From contig KL197774.1 in the NCBI GenBank assembly GCA_000697665.1, positions 47,496 to 85,102 on the forward strand: DNA of 37,607 bases. Direction: 5' to 3'. This DNA is from Jaapia argillacea MUCL 33604 (taxonomy: Eukaryota > Basidiomycota > Agaricomycetes > Jaapiales > Jaapiaceae). Made by a program: the position numbers and the translations under genes. Shown piece after piece: positions 32,383-37,607 of the stretch (position 1 is the first letter of the stretch; each line of letters starts with the position of its first letter). The notes beneath the pieces were generated by a model. The model was not told where the DNA came from. It was given only the letters and a program-made list of their open reading frames with translations, and made no database searches.

Positions 32383-34696
32383 GAGAACTTGATGCCACGA
32401 GTCCTCGAGGCTTACCGAAACGAAAGTACATTCCTTCCTTCCTTACACCCTCGTACCGTCCCTCACCCTACTCCCCAAACAGCCCTCGACACCTCCATCC
32501 TCTGCGAAATGGGTTCCTTAGGCCTATTAGGTCCGATTATAAAAAGTTACGGTTGTGTGGGGGTCAGTTATGTTGTTTATGGGTTGGTGGTGAGGGAGAT
32601 TGAATGGTACGTTGTGTTGTTTCTTGGGGTACTGTGTTGTAGGGCATGCCGTGGCTTTGGGAGCATATATAACCTCCTCTGGAGCCCATATCGCGTTCTG
32701 AGCTCACACCCTCTTAACATGCATGCCTCCTCCCCCCTCCCCTCACCAAATCAAAGCTAACTAACATCCCCTTACAGTGTAGACTCGGGGTACAGAGCAA
32801 CGGCCTCAGTCCAATCTTATCTCGTCATGTATCCTATCGCAGAGTTTGGAAGCGAGGCGCAGAAGGAGAGGTGGTTGCTGGGTCTTGGTGGGTTTTTTTC
32901 TTCGTTCTTTGCATATACTCTGCTTCTGCTTCCCACTTTGCATATACCCCATCTTTCATCTTGCTTCACATATATACATACACCCATCCTCCACCCCACT
33001 TCGCATACACCCCTTCCCTTCCCCTATGTCCTTTCTCCTTTGCATATACCCACCCTTCCCTCCTTTGCATACTATCTTCCCTCTCCATTCCACCCCCGTA
33101 CCTCACTGTCTCATGACTGATTCGTTCCGTTCATGTTCATAGCGAAAGGACAGATCGTAGGGTGTTTCGTGAGTCTTTACCCTCCTACCTTTGTCTTCCC
33201 CTCTGCTGACTTCCCTCCTCTCCCTCCCTCCCCTCATTCCCTCCCCTTGCTTGTCTTCCCCAGGGGCTCACAGAACCAAACCACGGCTCCGACCCAGCCG
33301 GAATGGAGACAACAGCAGAAGAAGCACCCGGAGGTGGAGGGTTCGTCATTAGCAAGAGTAAGACTCGGATAAGTAATGCTCTGTTTGCATGAGATTTTTT
33401 TGCACCCTTACCCCTCGGATGGGGGTTTGGTCTTTGGTGTAGATCGCAAGGATACTGATTGACTTTTAGGGATTTGTTTGTTATTTGGGCAAGGTGTAAA
33501 TGGGATGGGAAAGTTAGGGTGTTCTTGCTTGAAAAGGTATGTTTCTCCTTCCTTCTCCCTTCCCTACCTCACTCCCTCTCATGCTCACTCACTTCTCTCT
33601 CGCTCCTTCCCCATTACTTGTTCGCTTGCTTGCTCACCTGCCAAAATCCACCCAATCTGACATTGTGGTTCTGATATCATCCGACAGGGAACCCCAGGCC
33701 TCTCAGCCCCACCTATCAAGAACAAATTAGCATTGAGAGCTTCACTTATGGGGTCTATCTTTATGGATGGTGTCAAGGTTTGCCTCTTCTCCTTTGGTCC
33801 TTTGTATACATTCATTTGTGTTTTCTAATGGTGGGGCAGACAGGTCCCATATGAAGTGATGTTACCTGGTGCAAAAGGATTAGGTGGACTGTTCTTGTGT
33901 CTTAATAATGCTCGGTATGTCTTTCCTCCCTTCCTTGCTCACTAGCTCCCTCACACCCCAGCTACCTGTTATCTCGAAACACCTCACCTCAAGCCCATCA
34001 GATTTGACATCTTATGGGTTATAATGGGTGCTCTCAAAGACTGTATCTCTCACGTCCTAGCCTATGGACTGGAACATAAACAATTCAGAAGACTGCTACC
34101 TAGTTTCCAGTTGGTCCAGAAGAAATTGGTGGATGTGCAGATGGAGGTTGTGTTAGGGTTGTTGGCCAGTTTGCAGGTGCAGTTTTTCTTCTCCATGTTT
34201 TGTTGTTGTTGCCCTCACAGTTACGTGGTACTTTTGTTACCCTCCTAATCATGATAGGTTGGACAACTGAAGGATGCAGGAGCTGTAGCACCCAAGATGA
34301 TTAGTATGGTCAAGAGGAATAATTGTGGGAAGGCACTTCAACATTCGAGGATCATTTTGGATGTGCTTGGTGGGAATGCTTGTTCAGATGAGTGAGTGAT
34401 TTTCGTCAGTGCTTAGGCATAGGTTGCTAATGGTGATGGTGGGTGGTGTAGGTACCATGTTGGTCGTCATGTAGCAAATTTACAAGTTACCAATACATAT
34501 GAAGGTGTGTATTTTTGTGGCTTGTTGGTGGTGTGATGCTGACTGATTTGGGGTTTGGATAGGCACCCATGTTGGTTTTCACTTACAGTGGTGTTCCTGG
34601 TATGATGGTTTACTGACTTTTTTGGTTGATTGATAGGACATTCATGCACTCATACTTGGGAAAGCTATGACTGGCATTCAGGCATTTGCAAACTAA
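32383..34696 (+). pseudogene. Glutaryl-CoA dehydrogenase (lysine/tryptophan catabolism), 5'-truncated
   Basis: Thirteen exons, all with GT..AG introns in phase: 32383-32425, 32483-32606, 32778-32887, 33143-33168, 33264-33382, 33470-33536, 33688-33777, 33844-33914, 34002-34176, 34258-34391, 34452-34504, 34563-34570, 34637-34696. The product follows mitochondrial FAD-dependent glutaryl-CoA dehydrogenase from [10 protein letters not shown] to the C-terminus: [62 protein letters not shown] and the catalytic-base motif NTYEGTHDIHALILGKA. The first 60-80 residues and the targeting peptide are missing, and TAG 32380 lies just before the first block. Conserved Trp is Arg in KTRISN (33366, CGG), and an Arg is Cys before VDSGYR. 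The rest of the frame is intact, so it either decayed recently or keeps an unseen first exon. Confidence 0.85.
32905..33075 (+). repeat. Intronic minisatellite with recurring TTTGCATATACCC
   Basis: Inside the third GCDH intron (32888-33142, 255 nt, against 57-171 nt for the others). TTTGCATATAC or close variants occur near 32908, 32937, 33000 (ttcgcatacac), 33039 and 33063, separated by pyrimidine-rich spacers. Repeat growth explains the length of this intron. Confidence 0.7.
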
Positions 34697-34803
34697 AAGG
34701 TGATTCTTTGTGGAGGGTGATTAAATGGGAGGTAGATGTGAATCACAAAATGAGACCATTAGTTGGGGTGAGCTGTGAGATGAAGTTGAATGTATCTCAG
34801 GGC

Positions 34804-35651
34804 TGAGGAGATTCAATCAAAGAATACTTTTCTTGGATCTTCACCCTTAGAGAATTCTGGACTCCTACAAAGTTAGGAGGAGGGTTCTCTTAACCTTGAT
34901 TGAATAGATACACTAACCTTCCCATAGCATGGAAGATTGTGAGGGTACTCTACTATATGGTTTGTCAGTGTCAACCAAGTTACTTTATGAGTTGTTTTTA
35001 GCCTATGTTATATCTCAGTCTGATGCCATACAACATACATATATTGTCTCATAGCTATATAATCTTGTACTTACTTCATCTGCTACCATACAACACGACC
35101 TGGTTCAGCATTGCACAATTACATCACTTGAGGCAGTCATTTCTAACAGGCTGCTAGAAAAAACAAGGCTTATTTTACAGGATTGATTTCTATTCTACAG
35201 TTGTTTCCAAAACTCATAAGAATCTGAAGAAAAGAAAGAAAGAAATAGGTGGAGAAGAACTGGCCATAGCTCAACATCTACTATACCCTTCACCTTTGTC
35301 CTTGTACTTATCAGACCAGAAAAATTTCCCCAACAACACTATGAAAACAGATTGACAAAAAAACCAATTTCTTTTGGTACACAAATCACAAAGTTGTTCA
35401 AATTTGAAATTCTTCTTGGTAGCCACCTGTGGGCAATTTTTCTCATTAAGATGGTGTATGAATCATTGCAATTAGTGCAGTTGTTGTTGAGATTCAAATT
35501 AGTTTTTCCCACTTAATTTTCTTGATTTTATTTTTGGATTTCCATATATTTTGAAAAACAACTGTATAGACATACAAAATAGATTTTGTGCAAAACATGT
35601 CTGGTACTCACAATTTATATATATCTCAATAAGGAGAACCTCTATTATTGT
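34804..35651. repeat. Dispersed noncoding repeat, copy 2 (848 bp)
   Basis: Second copy of the element at 9234-10073, same orientation, 25.57 kb apart. It begins 107 bp after the GCDH stop codon and ends directly before a TGGCA-rich cluster at 35662. No shared flanking sequence outside the boundaries, which shows that the two copies arose by transposition-like dispersal and not by a larger duplication. Confidence 0.85.
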
Positions 35652-35661
35652 TAGTGTGTGT

Positions 35662-35751
35662 GGCAGAGCCACCATGCCAACCTGCCCTGCCAGCTGCCAG
35701 CAGTGGCACTGCCACCTGGCAGGATGAAGGTCTGAGGCAGTCAGGTGGCAG
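35662..35751. repeat. GC-rich cluster of TGGCA/TGCCA motifs with a 10-bp inverted repeat
   Basis: TGGCA or its complement TGCCA occurs eight times in 90 bp (35662, 35676, 35689, 35696, 35704, 35710, 35717, 35746). CTGCCACCTG at 35709-35718 is the exact inverted copy of CAGGTGGCAG at 35742-35751. It sits in AT-rich surroundings 140 bp before a BED-finger exon and looks like the subterminal binding-site array of a hAT-like transposon end. Confidence 0.6.
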
Positions 35752-35891
35752 TTCGAGATATTCAAATAATAGATGATTTTATGATATTTCAGTCTCTCAA
35801 CAACCTACATAGGCTACAGTATATCTGGACAGACAGTAAATTCAACCAGCAATATGGTCTGATTTGTTTCAGCTTGGTGCCATCCTTCACT

Positions 35892-36236
35892 ATGGCTCTA
35901 AATCCTCAGATCATCAACTTCATCAATGCTCACTTCTCAAAGTTTGAGAAAAAGCAGGATAAAACAAACTGATGGACATTGAAATGCAAGAAATGCAGTG
36001 CCATCATTGAAAACCGCAACAACCAGATACTCTCTCATCTTGCAAGCAAGCAGGTATGTCATCCTGATCTCACTCACAGGGTCAGTGTTATGAGTGCCTT
36101 AGCATGAGTGTAAGGTAGTGAATAAGGCTTGTAAGTCTTTTGGGTATTTCTTGCTAACTAGTACTCAGGCTACAATCTTGAGGCAATAGTGGATGACGAG
36201 AATGAGCAAACTGGTTGAAGGATACAACTAAAGTGC
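35892..36236 (+). pseudogene. BED-type zinc finger exon of a hAT-like transposase remnant
   Basis: From ATG 35892 the frame gives MALNPQIINFINAHFSKF, then TGA at 35970, then CKKCSAIIENRNNQILSHLA up to a GTATGT donor after 36053. The C..C...(about 15)...H pattern fits the first half of a BED finger, the DNA-binding domain at the N-terminus of hAT transposases. A possible next exon begins at 36162 (YSGYNLEAIVDDENEQTG) and meets another TGA. No catalytic domain follows, so this is a fragment. The TGA positions again fit CGA decay. Confidence 0.55.
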
Positions 36237-36388
36237 TGTTACGATTCCCGAGGAACGAGGAAAGAATTGTTTATCACAAATTTTTGAGATTGAGGATGCT
36301 CTTGACCACCTTACTGCGTCAATCGTTCTCACAGACTTTGTCTCACGGTTTCAGTTGCATTGACCGTGAGATTGTTCTTTATTATTGC

Positions 36389-36396
36389 TGACGTCA
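36389..36396. promoter_or_regulatory. Perfect CRE palindrome TGACGTCA
   Basis: A full cAMP-response/ATF-type palindrome 183 bp upstream of the ATG at 36579. Function is inferred only from motif and position; a chance 8-mer cannot be excluded. Confidence 0.35.
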
Positions 36397-36578
36397 GGTT
36401 GTCAGTTCCCACACTCAGTTGGGATCACTGATTTTGGCCGCGTGTCACCTCGCTTTTGATTTTCTGTGCATGTCACATGTGTGACACTTCAATTGTTTGT
36501 TACCTTGGGCACCTTCTCTGTTGCTCTTGCTCCTGTCAATCTTGTTCTGAACACCACCTTCCCATTGTCTTTGAGAAT

Positions 36579-37231
36579 ATGGCTCACAATTTTAATTCAG
36601 TTGGTTTGACTGTGGGTTTGGATAACATGATTGGCGGTGGTGTTATCATGCCCACCTATTGTCAACTTAGGCAATATCAGATTGTCGTATGTTTTATATT
36701 TTATACATCTGACACAATTGATTGTCTATAGACATCTTGGTGTGTATCCCCAGAGGATGAAGAAGAGGACAATCATGCTGGGATAATTAATGTGTCTCTG
36801 GATGATCTTCAAGACACTGATCTTCTACTGGCCATACGATTCTCCTCCACCATCTTGAATCTGGATGGCGTTACGAAGATTCCTGATGATGTTGTGGGTG
36901 GTGTATATATTTATGGGCTTCACAAACCTAATGAGGTATTTTTTTTCAAAATTTGTTGATGTATCTGAATTGATTGTTCTTTTAGGATGGAGGAGATGCT
37001 GAGCTTCTTTATCAGTGCAAAGGCATTGCTCTTACTGGAAGGTGTTGCATGGCTGGGCGAGGAAAGTGTTGGGAAGGATATGTTCGAATCTATGAAAGCA
37101 AGGTGGAACTGGAGGAGAATTACTTGTCTTTGAGTATTCGTCATATGTTTGTTGTTCCTCTTGAGATGCGGGTCATAACAGACATCACCTTGGTTGTTTT
37201 GTCTCACATTCAGGACTTTGTTGACTTCTGA
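36579..37231 (+). CDS. Intact three-exon gene of unknown function (185 codons)
   Basis: Exons 36579-36686, 36732-36935 and 36986-37231 are separated by introns of 45 and 50 nt with GTATGT..TAG and GTATTT..TAG ends. All three exons are whole multiples of three, giving 36+68+81 codons and a TGA stop. The protein starts MAHNFNSVGLTVGLD, has an acidic SPEDEEEDNH segment, a hydrophobic GVYIYGLHKPNE segment, a GRCCMAGRGKCWEGY motif with three Cys, and an amphipathic C-terminus ending IQDFVDF. I do not recognise the family; no signal peptide is evident. A longer N-terminus from ATG 36456 is possible. Unlike every neighbour it has no in-frame stop, which argues for selection or recent arrival. It lies 340 bp after the BED-finger remnant. 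Confidence 0.55.
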
Positions 37232-37607
37232 CTTAGTATCAGGTTGTTCAATGTATGTCATACTGTTGATTGAGTTTCAGAATCTTTATACTAGGTGATC
37301 CTCTTAGAAGCAAGTTTGCAACTAAATACCAACAGCATGCTATTGTCAACTGTGATTAAGTACCTTAGGTTTTGGCAATTGTCCACCTCAGACATCTAGC
37401 TTGCCTGTGAGGGTCTCACAGTAAATTGAGGGTGAAGTAAAATCACTGTATTTGGAAGGTAGCTTCTATACCAGTTTAGTTGCTCACAACTTCGTTTACT
37501 AGCATAGTAAAATGACATCAAGTAGAATTAGAAGCATATTGGGTTTGTTAGTATCGATACTACATTTCTTGACCATGTTTCAAAAATACTTATATATGGT
37601 TATTTGG
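37232..37607. other. Nothing recognised
   Basis: AT-rich sequence without a supported gene, repeat or RNA; the 3' flank of the preceding gene. Confidence 0.5.

Noticed and set aside
32310-32603. Plus-strand frame covering the GCDH first exons in another frame
   Set aside because: The dehydrogenase motifs lie in a different frame with clean splice sites; this frame is a shadow.
35644-36388. Repeated tattattg (35644 and 36381) as an 8-bp hAT target-site duplication
   Set aside because: The sequence inside the second copy does not form an inverted terminal repeat with the first, so the match is probably chance in AT-rich DNA.
36237-36560. Segment starting TGTTACGATTCCCGAG as a solo LTR
   Set aside because: It begins like an LTR, but no TG..CA end partner, target duplication or second copy was found in the window.

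Overview
The window looks like a transposon-rich stretch of an Agaricomycete (mushroom-forming basidiomycete) genome. The reasons are very short GT..AG introns (mostly 45-95 nt), a Plavaka-type DNA transposase, a chromodomain-bearing Ty3/gypsy element, an NLR with a helical N-terminal domain, NB-ARC and nearly identical TPR repeats, and a basidiomycete-type P-element/KDZ-like transposase gene. No rRNA, tRNA, CRISPR or bacterial operon structure was seen.

Layout. 1-330: two 161-bp tandem units. 815-3329 (+): decayed Plavaka transposase, followed by an unrecognised acidic ORF (3577-4143). 4.1-9.2 kb: no convincing gene, low-complexity C-rich/G-poor DNA with microsatellites. 9234-10073: a noncoding dispersed repeat whose second copy lies at 34804-35651 in the same orientation. 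10247-20223 (-): one NLR gene split by a gypsy chromovirus at 10620-18596. The TPR tail is on the left, the N-terminal helical domain and NB-ARC on the right, and the middle of the gene is missing. 20.2-22.8 kb: nothing recognised. 22.8-26.2 kb: a 1.7-kb tandem duplication carrying two decayed copies of a GPI mannosyltransferase IV (SMP3/PIGZ, GT22) gene on the minus strand. 26582-31942 (-): a six-exon transposase-like gene. 32383-34696 (+): a many-exon glutaryl-CoA dehydrogenase gene without its 5' end. 35.65-36.24 kb: remnant of a BED-finger (hAT-like) element. 36579-37231 (+): an intact-looking three-exon gene of unknown function.

How the parts relate. Most of the window records invasion and decay. 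Two results stand out. First, the in-frame stops in the transposon-derived genes are almost all TGA (22 TGA, at most two TAG, no TAA), which is the mark of CGA to TGA change, i.e. CpG deamination, rather than CpA-type RIP. Second, the gypsy element has a complete self-priming signature: an 11-nt primer-binding site perfectly complementary to a site inside the LTR that begins 33 nt downstream of a TATATAA box. The 5' LTR copy has lost that TATA box, while the intact 3' LTR points directly into the orphaned TPR tail of the NLR, with no ATG before the TPR frame.
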